DNA of 36,605 bases, taken from contig NCSJ02000399.1 in the NCBI GenBank assembly GCA_002812745.2, positions 1 to 36,605 on the forward strand, given 5' to 3'. The notes beneath the pieces are model-generated. The model was not told the origin of the DNA. It saw nothing but the letters and a program-made list of their open reading frames with translations, and did not search any database. The position numbers and the translations under genes were made by a program. This document shows positions 21,213 through 32,149 of the stretch, one piece after another. Source of the DNA: Scytalidium lignicola (taxonomy: Eukaryota; Ascomycota; Leotiomycetes). Position 1 is the first letter of the stretch; every line of letters starts with the position of its first letter.

Positions 21213-22212
21213 GTTGATTTGAGGATCAAGGAGATTCAGAGGCTTGGTTTAGGGATATAGAAGAGAGTACAACAGCGTGAAGCAGGTTGGACGGAGATTT
21301 TATACTACCCCATCGGCAAAATGTCTGTCGGGAAATTCCAATCATTTCGGTCAAAATAGTTCGGTTGTCATACGCCAATTGCCGTATGGGTGCCGAATGC
21401 TGTCAACACCATATCGAAGTTATTAATTTGTAATGGTATCTTCTTTACAATATAGTTCCTATATTTTCTACGATGTTGCTACAAGAGCATCAGAATTTGT
21501 GAAATATTTCATTAAAGTTTCATTTCAAGTCAAGTTGTGTGCGCGGGCTCATCTAAGCCAAAATCTGGAATGGAATCAAGATTCATTTGGACACTCCTGT
21601 ATTATAGATAGATGGAAAGTAGTAGATGAGCTACTGATTAGCACAAAGCTGATCGAATTGATTGACCCTTCATCTACAGCGCTTTTATCCCTTTTTAATT
21701 ACCATACGTGCACATAGTAACGATACAGTTTAAAAAGTATTCAGTTCCTAAGACAGTGGTTTTATCGTGCTTATCCAACCCCTTCCAACCCCCTTTAAAC
21801 CATACGACTTAAAGATATATCTATATCCACAGCCACCACTTTATTCCATACCAATTAAATCATTTACTTTTTAGTAAAGCTGGTATACATAGAATTCTTT
21901 TATAGCTAACCCTGGTAATATTACTAGATAAATGTTAACTCCACTAAATCCGACTTATTTCCTTAATACCGGTCGACCGGAGAGTTGAGATACTCCGTCC
22001 ACCATATTTTACGTACGTATGTATGAGTTGTATATTGAATTGAACCGGGTAGTATTAACTAAATGTGTAATAAAAAGGTGAATTTATCTAGTTCCTAAAC
22101 AAGTGCTTTGATTCAAAACGTTCGATTCTGTAAAACAGATTTCTTCCAACAGCTCTGTTCAACTCCAAAGAAAATTATTGACATCCTATGATATTATCAT
22201 TATCTTCCTAAA
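21213..22212. other. Divergent promoter region, cupin and MDR genes
   Basis: One kilobase between a minus-strand and a plus-strand gene. TATACTA-like boxes lie near 21300 (minus gene). A short C-rich duplication (CCAACCCCTT / CCAACCCCCT) lies near 21778-21798, and an ACGTACGTATGTATG motif near 22012. An ATG-started 94-codon frame at 21433-21717 has no family signature or neighbouring signal and is not called. Confidence 0.35.
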
Positions 22213-23352
22213 ATGGACTCCCCAACTCTTCCAGAAACCCACCGTGCCCTAATCTTGGATGCCGTCGGCAGTCCTCTCCATATCGAAAGCCGCCAGACAC
22301 CCAAAGTTACACCAGGTAGTGCCGTAATTAAGATTCTCGCTGCTGGTGTACTCTCATACTCAAGGGACATCTATAACGGTGTCCGTAAATACACACTACC
22401 TACGCCCTCAGTGCCCGGCAACTCCGCAATTGGGCGAGTCGTTGCCGTTGGTACTGATGCAACAAAGCTCAAACCCGGCAATCTTGTTCTCTGCGATGTT
22501 TATATCCGGGGGCGTGATGACCATAGTGTTGGTGCTCTGTCTGGTATTCACGATGGACTTACAGATGCCAGTAAGAAGTTAATGAGTGGCGAATGGCGTG
22601 ATGGGACATATGCCCAATACGCAAGACTACCATTGGAGAATTGTTTTCCGTTGAACGAAAAAAGGCTACTTGGCCAGCCAGCTGATGGTGGTTTGGGATA
22701 TACCGTGGAAGAGCTGCTATATCTCTCTGCTTTGCTCGTTCCATTCGGAGGGCTTCGAGATATTGGGCTAAATGTTTGTGATACGGTGTTGATTAGTCCA
22801 GCAACAGGTATGTTTGGGAGTGCAGCGGTACATGTGGCTTTAGCAATGGGAGCTAATGTCATCGCTATGGGTCGAAGTGTGGACAACCTGAAGAAATTGA
22901 AAACCACTTTATCACCTACTGAAGAGCGAGTTCAGATCGTTCAGATTACCAACAATGTGGAAGAGGAAGTTGAAGCTATCAGAAAGTTCGGACCAGTCGA
23001 TGCCTTCTTTGATATATCACCGCCAATGGCGGCTAATTCAACACATCTCAAGAGTGCTTTACTGTCTCTCAGGCATTCTGGTCGAGCGTCACTCATGGGT
23101 GGTCAGAAAGGCGATATTTCTATCCCTCTCTCCGTCGTAATGCATCAAAACCTCACAATTAAAGGAAAATGGATGTATGAGCGCGATGATGTTCTTCAGC
23201 TAATTAAGATGGTTGAGGCAGGAGCGTTGAAACTGGGATCGGAAGCTGGATGTGTGACTGTGGGCAAGTTTCCACTGGAGAAGTGGCAAGAGGCTTTTGA
23301 TGTTGCAGCAGAGTATAGTGGTCCTGGAGAAGTAGTCAACATAATCCCATAG
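22213..23352 (+). CDS. Medium-chain dehydrogenase/reductase, zinc-independent (GroES-like)
   Basis: A single exon of 379 residues, the usual length. The GroES-like N-terminal half (RALILDAVGSPLHI, then VIKILAAGVLSYSRDIYNG) has no catalytic Cys at the zinc-ligand position and no four-Cys structural lobe, so it belongs with zinc-independent MDRs such as enoyl reductases or quinone oxidoreductases. The Rossmann half carries the nucleotide-binding motif SPATGMFGSAAVHVALAMGA at about residues 196-215, followed by GRS, a hint of NADPH preference. A family-typical WRDGTYAQYARLPLENC-PLNEKRLLG block is present. The ATG at 22213 is the first and fits the family start. Neighbours are secreted carbohydrate-related genes. 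The substrate cannot be assigned. Confidence 0.88.
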   Translation: MDSPTLPETHRALILDAVGSPLHIESRQTPKVTPGSAVIKILAAGVLSYSRDIYNGVRKYTLPTPSVPGNSAIGRVVAVGTDATKLKPGNLVLCDVYIRGRDDHSVGALSGIHDGLTDASKKLMSGEWRDGTYAQYARLPLENCFPLNEKRLLGQPADGGLGYTVEELLYLSALLVPFGGLRDIGLNVCDTVLISPATGMFGSAAVHVALAMGANVIAMGRSVDNLKKLKTTLSPTEERVQIVQITNNVEEEVEAIRKFGPVDAFFDISPPMAANSTHLKSALLSLRHSGRASLMGGQKGDISIPLSVVMHQNLTIKGKWMYERDDVLQLIKMVEAGALKLGSEAGCVTVGKFPLEKWQEAFDVAAEYSGPGEVVNIIP

Positions 23353-23660
23353 GGCCTTTCATTCACACGCCTTAGCTATATTGTAGGAATTGATGTTTAT
23401 ACTACAAAATCAGGTTTCTTTAGACGCGTAATATTTGGAACTTTGTGGATATCTTCAACTATTAGTTAAATTTGCGAAATAACGAACTTCAAGGCTGCAG
23501 TCCTTGTTATTATCTTCAGGTCTCTTCGGAAATAATAGTATAGATTATATGTTGATTGTAGGCAAAATTATGAGAAAATGCAGGGATTGATTCAGAACTG
23601 TTGAATTGCTTGTAGATTTTACAATTACGATATGGATCTATTTACATGAATAATACGGCT

Positions 23661-23677
23661 TGTACAGTAGCTGTACA
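23661..23677. repeat. Perfect 7-base inverted repeat
   Basis: TGTACAG and CTGTACA flank the 3-base spacer TAG. The symmetric form is compatible with a dimeric protein site. No factor is assigned. Confidence 0.4.
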
Positions 23678-23960
23678 GACCGATGATAGCCGTCCTAACA
23701 ATTAGAGTCAATTATACGTGGCATACAGAGAGCCTTAGTTGTATGCCTTAAAGTAAGTATGTGTGGGAACAGTGGGGTTACCGGTGAAGTGGCAGACCTA
23801 TAACTTCCGAATATCGCAACACTATATGATTGGTAACTATAAAAGGCATAGCCCGACTTACTATTCAAGGATTTGCGTAGTCCACGCATTATGATTCGCT
23901 TTGTTAACTGCATTGCTTATTGCTGTTAGAGGATCTGTCTTTGTATGTCCTATCATTTAC

Positions 23961-23986
23961 AGGTATTATCTAGAGGTATTATCTAG
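23961..23986 (+). repeat. 13-base exact tandem duplication
   Basis: AGGTATTATCTAG occurs twice head to tail, followed by a partial third start (ATCT). It is probably slippage in an AT-rich tract. Confidence 0.6.
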
Positions 23987-24421
23987 ATCTAACTATTTAC
24001 TAATTAAATCTTTGTGAATATGTTCCTAAGAAGTTCTCCACGTCTTTACATACAAGTACTTTAGGTATATATCAGATTACCGTCTCAAGAGTGAGGAACA
24101 TAAGTTTATATACTAATAATATGAAATCATAAAATCACCTACTTAATAAAATCACTTTTATCATCCAGTTGCTACCATTGATGGATTTAAATAAAAGATT
24201 TTAATTATAGCATCTAAGGCAATCTCGTATTATTGAGTAAACGCAATTTGCCGATAGACTATAGTTAAAGACGCCATTAGTTTGTAAACAATAAGAGCAA
24301 TCCAGACTAGTTGAAATAATAGCAAATAGCCAACAGATATTTCCCTTGCTTAATTGAACTTTAGCACTGCATATATAGTACAGTACAGTACAGTGGAGAG
24401 GGCATCTTGTATAAAATGAAG

Positions 24422-24448
24422 ACCTATCACGACTGCTTTTTGATAGGT
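24422..24448. repeat. Perfect 8-base hairpin upstream of GH20
   Basis: ACCTATCA and TGATAGGT form an 8-base stem with an 11-base loop, about 335 bases before the GH20 ATG. It contains GATA-type cores (TATC/GATA) in both arms, so a GATA-factor site pair is one reading. Confidence 0.4.
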
Positions 24449-24782
24449 TAGACGAAGCATGAAATAGCTCTAGTATACATACACAAAATTATGGATAGAA
24501 CGACCCGTATCATTTTAGGCATAGAATAAGAATACTAGTCTTCTAATTACTGTGGTAGTTTAAAGCTCGACTACTACTTCATCTACCAGCGGGCCAAGTA
24601 ACGTTACGCCGGCGTAGATGGGCCGCGAGATAAACCCATGTTCTGTAGATCTCGAGATATCCCGGATACGGTTAGATCAAGCACAGAGTGTAAAGATAAT
24701 AAACAATGTAATAAATCAAGGAAATTTTTTATTCTTTTGTGTTCTTGCTTGGGATCTTTGCACTTCTGGTCAATTATTCAAG

Positions 24783-27093
24783 ATGCGTCTAATCTATGGG
24801 GTCGCAGGGGCGCTTCTAGCCATTGGCCCATTTCTAGGTGCGCAATATACTACTTCAATTCACAACCATGACCTATACAGAGTTTTATGCTAACTTGAAC
24901 GTTTTTCTTTTCTTTTGGTTAACTGCAGCACAAGCAGATTTAGTTGGAATTCCTACTGTACCATTCCAAGCTTCATCTCCGGCCAAGTCATATTCCCTGA
25001 AATCTCTGGAGGCCATCATTGTTGATGTTAGATATTCCAATGTAGTCGACAAGGAAGGGCTAACTCTAATTCCTCCAACTCTTTGGGACTTTGCTCAAAC
25101 TTTCCGCAGCGATTTGTCTGGTGCCGGACTTAATCTTCCAATACTTCCTGGAGTTATAGCTACTCCGCATACCATCTTTCTGACTCTGGGAAATAATAAA
25201 AACGAGTTTAAGGATGTTGCTGGCCGTCCAACTTCTGAGGGATACTCCCTTGAAGTGACTACCTCAGGCGTAACTATTACTGGAGCCAGTCCACTAGGGG
25301 CCTGGTGGGGAACCAGAACCGTCCTCCAGCAGGTAATAGTTAGCAACTTCAAGATTCCAGTTGGCAAAGGGATCGATACACCGGGATGGGGAGAGCGTGG
25401 AATGATGGTTAGTTACCATTCAGTTTTGTATCAGCTTGATAATTAATGCTAATAAGATAAAAACCAGCTTGATGTAGGTCGTCATTATTACCCGCTAGAT
25501 TTCATCATTGAGATGTGCGCCTACCTGTCATTTTTCAAGCAAAATGTCTTCCATCTCCATCTCAACGATCATGTGTGGGACCCTGCTAAATTAGGTTCTC
25601 ATGAGCTTGCTCTACAACTGTATGCTGCATTCCGACCAAGCTCAGATGACCCATCCATTGCCGGTCTACCATGTCCTACGAATAAGACGTATAGTCTATC
25701 AGTCATGGATAATATCCAGCAGCAGTGTACAGCCCGGGGAGTAACCATTATCCCAGAGCTAGAGTCTTCAGGTCATTCCATGGCTACAACCAATTGGAAA
25801 CCTGAGCTGGCGTTGTCTGATTTCAATATGCTTAATATTAGTTATCCTGAGACGATTCCAACAGTCCAAAACTATTGGAAAGCTTTGTTGCTGGGATTCC
25901 ATTCTAAGATTGTCCATATCGGAGCAGACGAACATGCTAGTAACTTTGTTGATGAGTATACATATTTTGTTAACACAATTGCCTCCTACATTAAAGAGAT
26001 ATTAGGTAAATCTACTTGTATTTGGGGTACTTTCGCGTTATCCACTGAACTTGGTGTCACCAATGTAAATACGAGTGTTTTGATTCAGCAATGGGAAATA
26101 TCTCAAGATAATGGGTATTTCGACTTCATAAAGAAAGGTTACCAAGTCCTAAACTCCGACGACTTTTTCTATCTGGACCTCAAGCACTCAGAAGGAGGCT
26201 ATCCACCAGCCGTGGATCTTCAACGTGTCTTCTTTGGTGCTCTAGATGGAGGTCCGTATGCACCAAATATTTTTGACCATAGCAATGCTACAAATAATCC
26301 TGCTCATAATGACCCGAGCGTGCTTGGACAGCTGTGCGTGGTATGGAATGACTGGGGACCAAATGCAAGCACATGCAATGAGGCATATTGGATGGTTCGA
26401 GATGGTCTCCTGGCATTAGGAGATAAACAATGGGGTGGTAAGCTTACATTGCCGGAGTATGAATCGGTATTTCCGAAACTTCAAGCCACCGTTCCTGGGC
26501 AAAACCTAGATCGTCGAATCGCATCAAAGACGTCCACAATTCTTCACTACACATTTGACGAGGGTATTTTGGAATTGCTACCTATTGTCCCTGATGTTTC
26601 TGGAAATAAATACAATGGAGCTTTGCATGGTGGTGCTAAAGTACGTAATGGAATGCTGTATCTTAACGGAAACGGCTACTTGCAGACACCACTAGGCAGC
26701 AAAGGACGAAATTATACCCTCTCTTTCTCCGTCATGCCAACTTCATCAGCATTAGGCGGGGTATTATTCTCCGGTCCCGATTCTAGTTTCCTAAACGGCA
26801 ACGGAACATCATCCAAACTCATGCTTGTTTCTGGAAACATTGCTTATCCAGTGGATCTGACTCTAGCAAAGAACAAGTGGACAGACGTTACTGTGCAGGG
26901 AATTGGTGCTCAGACATTTATTTCTATAACTGCGCAAGGGAGTTCTAAACAAACGCAAGAGGTGACGATTAATATGGGTATCTGGGGAGGTGGAATGCTT
27001 GAAGGTCCCATGGCAATTGAAGCACCAATTCAAAAGATAGGAGAAGGTTTTGTTGGCACAATTAAAACTATCCTGCTTACTAGAAGTAATTAA
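24783..27093 (+). CDS. Secreted GH20 beta-N-acetylhexosaminidase with C-terminal LamG-like domain
   Basis: Three exons (24783-24837, 24929-25407, 25468-27093) join in phase into 719 residues. Residues 1 to about 20 are a signal peptide (MRLIYGVAGALLAIGPFLAQ). The GH20b-type N-terminal alpha/beta domain spans about 22-165 (GYSLEVTTSGVTITGASP, GAWWGTRTVLQ). The TIM barrel starts at LDVGRHYYPLDFI (after MM) and shows FHLHLNDH, IPELESSGHS and the catalytic pair D332-E333 in HIGADEHAS; in this family the Asp orients the substrate N-acetyl group and the Glu is the acid. About residues 535-719 form a laminin-G/concanavalin-like beta-sandwich (YTFDEG, LYLNGNGYLQTP), longer than a plain hexosaminidase and probably glycan-binding. 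Likely extracellular cleavage of terminal GlcNAc/GalNAc from chitin, glycoproteins or bacterial polymers. All sites are intact. Confidence 0.9.
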
Positions 27094-27301
27094 ATTATCT
27101 TCTAGCATTGGTAGAGACTAATTACTTAATTTGTGTATGACTACGATTCCGCACATTATTCGGACATAACTCTGCACACTCCAAAGTCCGAAATGCCCTT
27201 CAAAGTTGTAGACTATCTCAACTATAAGGATGCGCGGTGTCTATGTAAATATTATAAAAATCTAGAAGATTAACTAAATTTTTGACTACTAGTTCTTCAA
27301 T

Positions 27302-28447
27302 ATGGCATCTCAAGCGTCTGACATCGTTTTGTTGACGGGAGGAAACGGGCATGTAGGGCAGCACATGATCGAACAGCTCCTTGCCCTTCCAACCTCCCCT
27401 ATAATCAGAACAACAGTTCGCTCAGGAAGAGCAGTTTCACAGCTTGAACAAAAGTTCGGTGATGCCATCGCCAATGGCAAACTGAATGCTGTAATAGTAG
27501 CTGACATAACAACACCGAATGCTTTTGACGATGTTCTCAACCGAGTAACTCATGTTGCCCATGTTGCGTCCCCTTTAATAATTGGTGCTACCGACATCGA
27601 AAATGAACTCCTTATCCCCACAATTCAAGGCACGGTTGGGCTCTTAAAGTCTGCCTCGAAGATAAAGTCCGTCAAGAGCGTTGTCATTACCAGCTCTTTT
27701 GCCGCCGTATTTGATCCAGCGAAGGGGTGGAGGAAGGGATACACATATACTTTATCGGATTGGAATCCAATTACTTACGAAACCGCTAAAGATCCTTCTC
27801 TTGATCTTACTCGTTGGCCAGAGACATGGCGTCCGTATATCACCTATATAGCGTCAAAAAAGCTAGCTGAGAAAGCAGCATGGGACTTTTGGAACACAGA
27901 AAAACCGCAATGGGATCTGAACTTCGTGCTACCAACATATATCATAGGACCCTACCTACTTCCAATTTCTATGCTAGACGGTATGAGTTATAGCAACAAA
28001 TTGGTTTGGGAAGTGGCTTTGGCGGAGAAGTTACCCAATCTTAATTATCCTCACTGGGTTGATGTGAGGGATGTTGCCAAAGCGCATATTCAAGTGCTTC
28101 AACATCCAGTAATAAGAAGTCAAAGATATATTCTTGCTCCTACAAGATTAACATATTCAGAGGTATATGTAACGGCCTTCGTAACAATATTGCTTACTTA
28201 AGTATTATTAGATGGCAGATATTGTGCGTAAGAAATTTCCTTCTTTAAAACCATCAGAAGAAAAGCAGACGGTAAGCTTAATGATTGATAAACCAACTTA
28301 AACTCATTACTAATATGACAGGTGGAATATTATGATATTGATATCTCGAACTGTGAGGATATTGGTATGGATAGTTGGATTCCAATTGAGAAGTCTGTAG
28401 AAGACCTTGTGTCTCAGATTTTGGAAGTGAAGAGTCGATCAGGCTAG
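27302..28447 (+). CDS. NAD(P)-dependent epimerase/reductase (extended SDR, dihydroflavonol-reductase-like)
   Basis: Three exons (27302-28162, 28212-28271, 28322-28447) give 348 residues. The cofactor motif TGGNGHVGQHMIEQLL lies at 12-27, the Ser of VITSS at about 131, and the active-site Tyr/Lys as Y182-I-A-S-K186. HVDVRDVAKAHI-type sequence (here WVDVRDVAKAH) and a C-terminal substrate cap complete an extended SDR of the Gre2 / cinnamyl-alcohol / dihydroflavonol reductase group, which reduces aldehydes or ketones with NADPH. Exon 2 is only 60 bases (starting MADIVRKKF), and exon 3 ends SRSG. Both introns (49 and 50 bases) have usable ends. The gene starts about 200 bases after the GH20 stop on the same strand and ends convergently with the lyase-family gene. 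Substrate unknown. Confidence 0.88.
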
Positions 28448-28819
28448 GATGAAGCTTCATAATCTCCGTTGTGAGGTATAATCAAATCTGACATAATATA
28501 TTTAATATCAACAAGATACTCCATTTTATAAGTGAAATTAAGCATCTCTTAACTCAATTTGATCATGGAGCTCTGGCACAATCTTTAGCAGAATGTCTCA
28601 ATCAAACTATAAAATCCCGATAAGCTGATTTGCCCACCAACAGACCGTGGTAATATTGTCAATCTGAAATGAAGCATCGCAGTTATACCCGGGAGCCGTT
28701 AGGTCTTCATAATAGACAAGATCACCTACAAAGGTTCAACTTAGTCAAATTTATTAGCATGATGGTTTTAATCTACGAAGCTATATTAACAAGGGGCTTT
28801 TTCCAATTCCGAAACGCCT
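28448..28819. other. Intergenic between convergent genes
   Basis: The 3' flanks of the SDR gene (plus) and the lyase gene (minus). No gene, RNA or repeat was recognised. Confidence 0.4.
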
Positions 28820-30402
28820 TTAATTCCACCATGATTCAGCCGTCACATTACCCGGGAGCCTTCTAAACCGGAGTGTCCTGTACACTGCTTGATCCCCAAC
28901 ATTATTTACTGTGTTGTTGGTTTCCAAGAGCACCTTCTCTAAAACTTTTCTTGTCCATGGCATTGCTTTGAATTGCAGCTGATTTTTTATATCTATTAGC
29001 AAAGACCTACATAAGTAGGTTATGTGATATTGCTTACCTGGTGGAGATGACCATAAGCTATTTCATAAACTGGAGAAAATTGTCCTCTTGAGGTATTAGA
29101 AATGTGTTCCCAGGGACTACCAACCTACTATCGTGTTAGCTATGTATCTGGTCAAATTAGATAGCTTGAAAATAGAGCCAGATACGCACCAGATTTGCTC
29201 CGCAACGGTAGAATCCTGGGTCATACGGGACGTCATCTCCTAAGTTGTATTTTGCAGTGTATTCATAACCAACGAGCAGGCGATCTCTAAGCATATCAAA
29301 ATACTGGCCATCTCCCTGGTTATATGCCGTCTGGCAAAGTTCAGCCATGTTTCCCAATCCTAGCTGTGTATGGCCCTGATCTCGACCTGATTCACTGTTC
29401 TGGCCAAATGGGTTTATTGTTCCGCTCAAGTTTGCACAGCCAAAATGGGTATAGAGGTTAAGACCCTCGTTATACCTATAGAGAGATTAGGATATTTGTT
29501 AAACTAAATATGTAAGTAGATGAATGGGGGTCAGACATTGTTTCGTTGTCAAGGAATACTCCAAAAGCAACAAGTGCCTTCTCACCAGCCGAGCCCCAGT
29601 TTGCAAGACTAATAAAACGTATCAGTAACAGTAATGCACCAGATTTCGTAAATACATATATAATACTCACAATGGAAATTGCTGCGTAGGCGACGGCGTC
29701 GTTTGCGAAGCCTGGGGTTAAAAGATGTTCAAGATCATAGATTTAAATTTCTCGATATCGGAATTATGCCAACCACTATACGTAGCTCGAATAATCTCCG
29801 CTGCATTTACAAACTGTGGTCTGTATAACCCAGCGGTGAGCTGCGCATCCGTTCCATTGAGGATTTGCAGAGTGTTGGCCCACCCAGTTAGGATCTCGGT
29901 AGCCTTTTTGACATACGCTTCGTCGTCTGTTATATAGTACCTTTTGGGTTGAAATCAGCCTAGTTGCTTCAAAATACGGATCTCATTGGGTTTTTGCAAA
30001 ATTACATGAGAGCGTTCAAGACTGCTGCTACGGAGTCATAGCTGATTTGCTTCTTGCCAGGTGATGACCCAGTGGCATTACGAGTTGCAAAGGTTAAAGG
30101 TCCTAGCATGGTATAGCTAGACGATGCTAGAGGGTCAAGAGACATGCTCTTGAATGCCGGGTACCATGGGTCGAGGCGAAACTTCACCCCAGTTTTCATC
30201 TGATCGAGGTCGGCTTTTGTATGAAGGACCCTGTATAATTTTACTTATTATCATCCTGTATACATAAGCTAGCACGTTCTTACCCTGGGTGGATGAAGTG
30301 TCTGCCTCTCCCTTGATTGGGGGCTAAAGCATTGGCAATGCCCGAGAAGAGGGAATTGGCCAAAAGAAGAGAAAAAAGAATTCTGACACTAAATTTCGCC
30401 AT
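28820..30402 (-). pseudogene. Alginate-lyase-family secreted protein with one internal stop
   Basis: Seven minus-strand exons join in phase: 30284-30402, 30006-30230, 29671-29940, 29537-29608, 29190-29475, 29038-29124, 28820-28978; 405 sense and stop-containing codons plus the final stop. A signal peptide (MAKFSVRILFSLLLANSLFS) leads to HPGVLHTKADLDQMK, then ITDDEAYVKKATEILTGWA, ANWGSAGEKALVAFGVFLD, the family hallmark SESGRDQGHTQLGLGNMAEL, and VGDQAVYRTLRFRR near the end. These identify an alginate-lyase-like (alpha/alpha)-toroid protein. Codon 189 is TAA (29718-29720), exactly where the family has a Tyr (…FYP.ASQ). Everything else, including all splice sites, is intact, so the break looks recent, strain-specific or an error. 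The intact enzyme would be expected outside the cell on uronate-rich or related polymers. Confidence 0.8.
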
Positions 30403-31034
30403 GGTTTTTGAAACTTCAGACGACTGACTGGACTAGGTATCAGCTGGGCGTACATGAGCGAGTTCCAGGTACAATATATGTTTCTACTGAATGATAAGTC
30501 TTAGCTAGAACCCCTGAATCCGGGCCATCTCCGCTTATTACCCCGTATTTCATCTCCATATTTCGTCCCCGCATTTTCTCTGTTGAGTTGCCCTAGTGGC
30601 CGCTATGCACCGTACAACTATTAATACAGGCGTTCCCGCTTTTCGCTTCCAGAAAGCAAGCCGTACTGCATACCAATTTTTGAAGGCAGCAAGCCGCGAC
30701 CGCATTCAATCAGGACTAGATGCTTGGCAAAATGTTTGTGTACCTGTACATTGCTGTAGAAGATTCTAGAACAAAGTGATCAGATCTTCCACTCATACTG
30801 TAGAGTCAAGAATCCCGTGACATCACGTGATACTTATAACTAGCCCGACGCATGATCGCTCAATAGGATACACTATGAACTAAATCAATCATTCCATTAT
30901 TGATAGCCTTTTCCTTATCCTGTCCTGAATAGCGTTTAAGTTTCTTCCGTTTAGCATTTAGATCATGTGGGTATAAGGTCACTGGTAATGGATACCATTG
31001 TTGCTACCTCCGTTAGTCACGTGCTCAAAAATGA
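30403..31034. promoter_or_regulatory. Upstream region of the lyase-family gene
   Basis: Holds the promoter side of the minus-strand lyase-family gene and the 3' flank of the MADS-box gene. CACGTG/CACGTGA-type E-boxes lie near 30825 and 31019. CCCC-containing stress-element-like motifs lie near 30540-30575. No coding frame was supported. Confidence 0.35.
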
Positions 31035-31247
31035 TCAACATGGGCAACCTACTATTTGCTTCTTAGATGGTGGCCAAGACTCGATATCAACAGAGTTGTA
31101 ATTAAAAATACAACCAGTTTTACGGTTGCGGATAATCAGTAATACGTCAGCATCGCAAAACTCCGCAAGTTCGTGAGCCTTATTAATAAGGGTATCCTTC
31201 CTTCTACTAAATCTTTCACTACATCTTTTTCTTACTTTGACAGCCAT
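31035..31247 (-). CDS. Minimal MADS-box (SRF-type) protein, 70 aa
   Basis: A single short exon from ATG 31247 to TGA 31035. Almost the whole protein is a MADS domain: basic N-terminus MAVKVRKRCSERF, the RRKDTLINKAHELAEFCDAD helix that matches the KRK-TL-KKA-EL-CDADV consensus, the VLLIIRNRKTG strand, then YNS and SWPPSKKQI. MADS proteins bind CArG-type A/T-rich DNA as dimers in the nucleus. This one ends just after the first beta-sheet region and has no MEF2/SAM extension or activation domain, so it might act by dimerising with a full-length partner. The WPPS tail is something I associate with short fungal SRF-like proteins. No frame break is visible. A missing upstream or downstream exon cannot be excluded. 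Confidence 0.75.
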   Translation of the reverse strand: MAVKVRKRCSERFSRRKDTLINKAHELAEFCDADVLLIIRNRKTGCIFNYNSVDIESWPPSKKQIVGCPC

Positions 31248-32149
31248 GAATGGGAGGATTATTCTTCTTTGGAAGTTGAGAGCAGGGCAGAAGGCATGAT
31301 TTTAAATAAATGTATTTGACTGAAAGTCCAAATTGATCATAATCCTCTAGAAATTGAGGGGTTCTGAATCCTGAAATCCCGGGTTTAGGCGACCAATTCT
31401 GGATCCCACCCCTCAGGAAAGATATGTTCAAAGGAGCTGTTTTAAGAGCCTACCAAAGATCAAATTTAGATAACTCGACCAGTGTTTTCTTAAACGGCGG
31501 GTAAAACTCGCCAATCAAGTGTCTCGATTTTAATTTATGCCTAAGATTACAAACATAACTGGTGCGTTTCAAGTAGATTCCGTCACCGGACAAATCCTTA
31601 CCAATGGAAAAGCAAAGCAGCACTGAATTTCAGCCGTCTATTCTACAATTATTGGCTGGCTCAAAGTCAGGTGGTTATCTCCTATCTCGTGCCTTATTAG
31701 TAGTCGCTGTGTTAAATAGATTAGTTTGATTTGTCCAGGAATATTCTGGAAGTAATCCTAGTACAGCTTCAGGAATAAGTCCACGATAGCTCTAGCAAAA
31801 AATATCCTTAAGCCTAGTCTAATTTGATAGTGCAGATAAACTTTAGATTTCCTTTCAAAATTACGTATATTCCATTTTGCAGTGTATCGCAGACATAAAA
31901 TCCCTGTTATCGCTTTCTCAGGTAATTAACTCGAGTATTCATGAGTATCAGTATGCTTCCTTATCCTTTTCGTCAGAGACTTGTCACAATTGTGCAAATC
32001 CAGACCCTTGAATCTTATCTAAGCCTCCCTAGCTGAAAAGAATGATGCTGTGCTATCTACTGATGAACGAGGGATGTTATAAAGTCCTGAGAGTTGAACA
32101 AAGTAAACAGCTCCGCACGTCAAGCATTTGCGTGAAGGTTCAGTAAGTA
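31248..32149. other. Intergenic, no supported gene
   Basis: AT-rich sequence between the MADS-box gene and the ATPase relic. A frame overlapping the MADS start (to 31431) has no ATG or motif. Nothing else was recognised. Confidence 0.4.

Larger units (their letters stand above)
23353..24782. other. Long AT-rich intergenic region with short repeats
   Basis: No gene was supported in 1.4 kb upstream of the GH20 gene. Visible structure: an inverted repeat TGTACAG-TAG-CTGTACA (23661-23677), an exact 13-base tandem duplication (23961-23986), GTACAGTACAGTACAG near 24376-24394, and an 8-base perfect hairpin (24422-24448). A TATAAAATG-like box lies at about 24410. Listed so the reader knows the stretch was examined. 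Confidence 0.45.

Noticed and set aside
21433..21717. ATG-started 94-codon frame
   Set aside because: No motif, no splice context, AT-rich composition and no family resemblance.
2845..22025. Recurring TACGTAC motifs across intergenic DNA
   Set aside because: About seven occurrences in 36.6 kb is only modestly above chance for this length, with no consistent position relative to genes.
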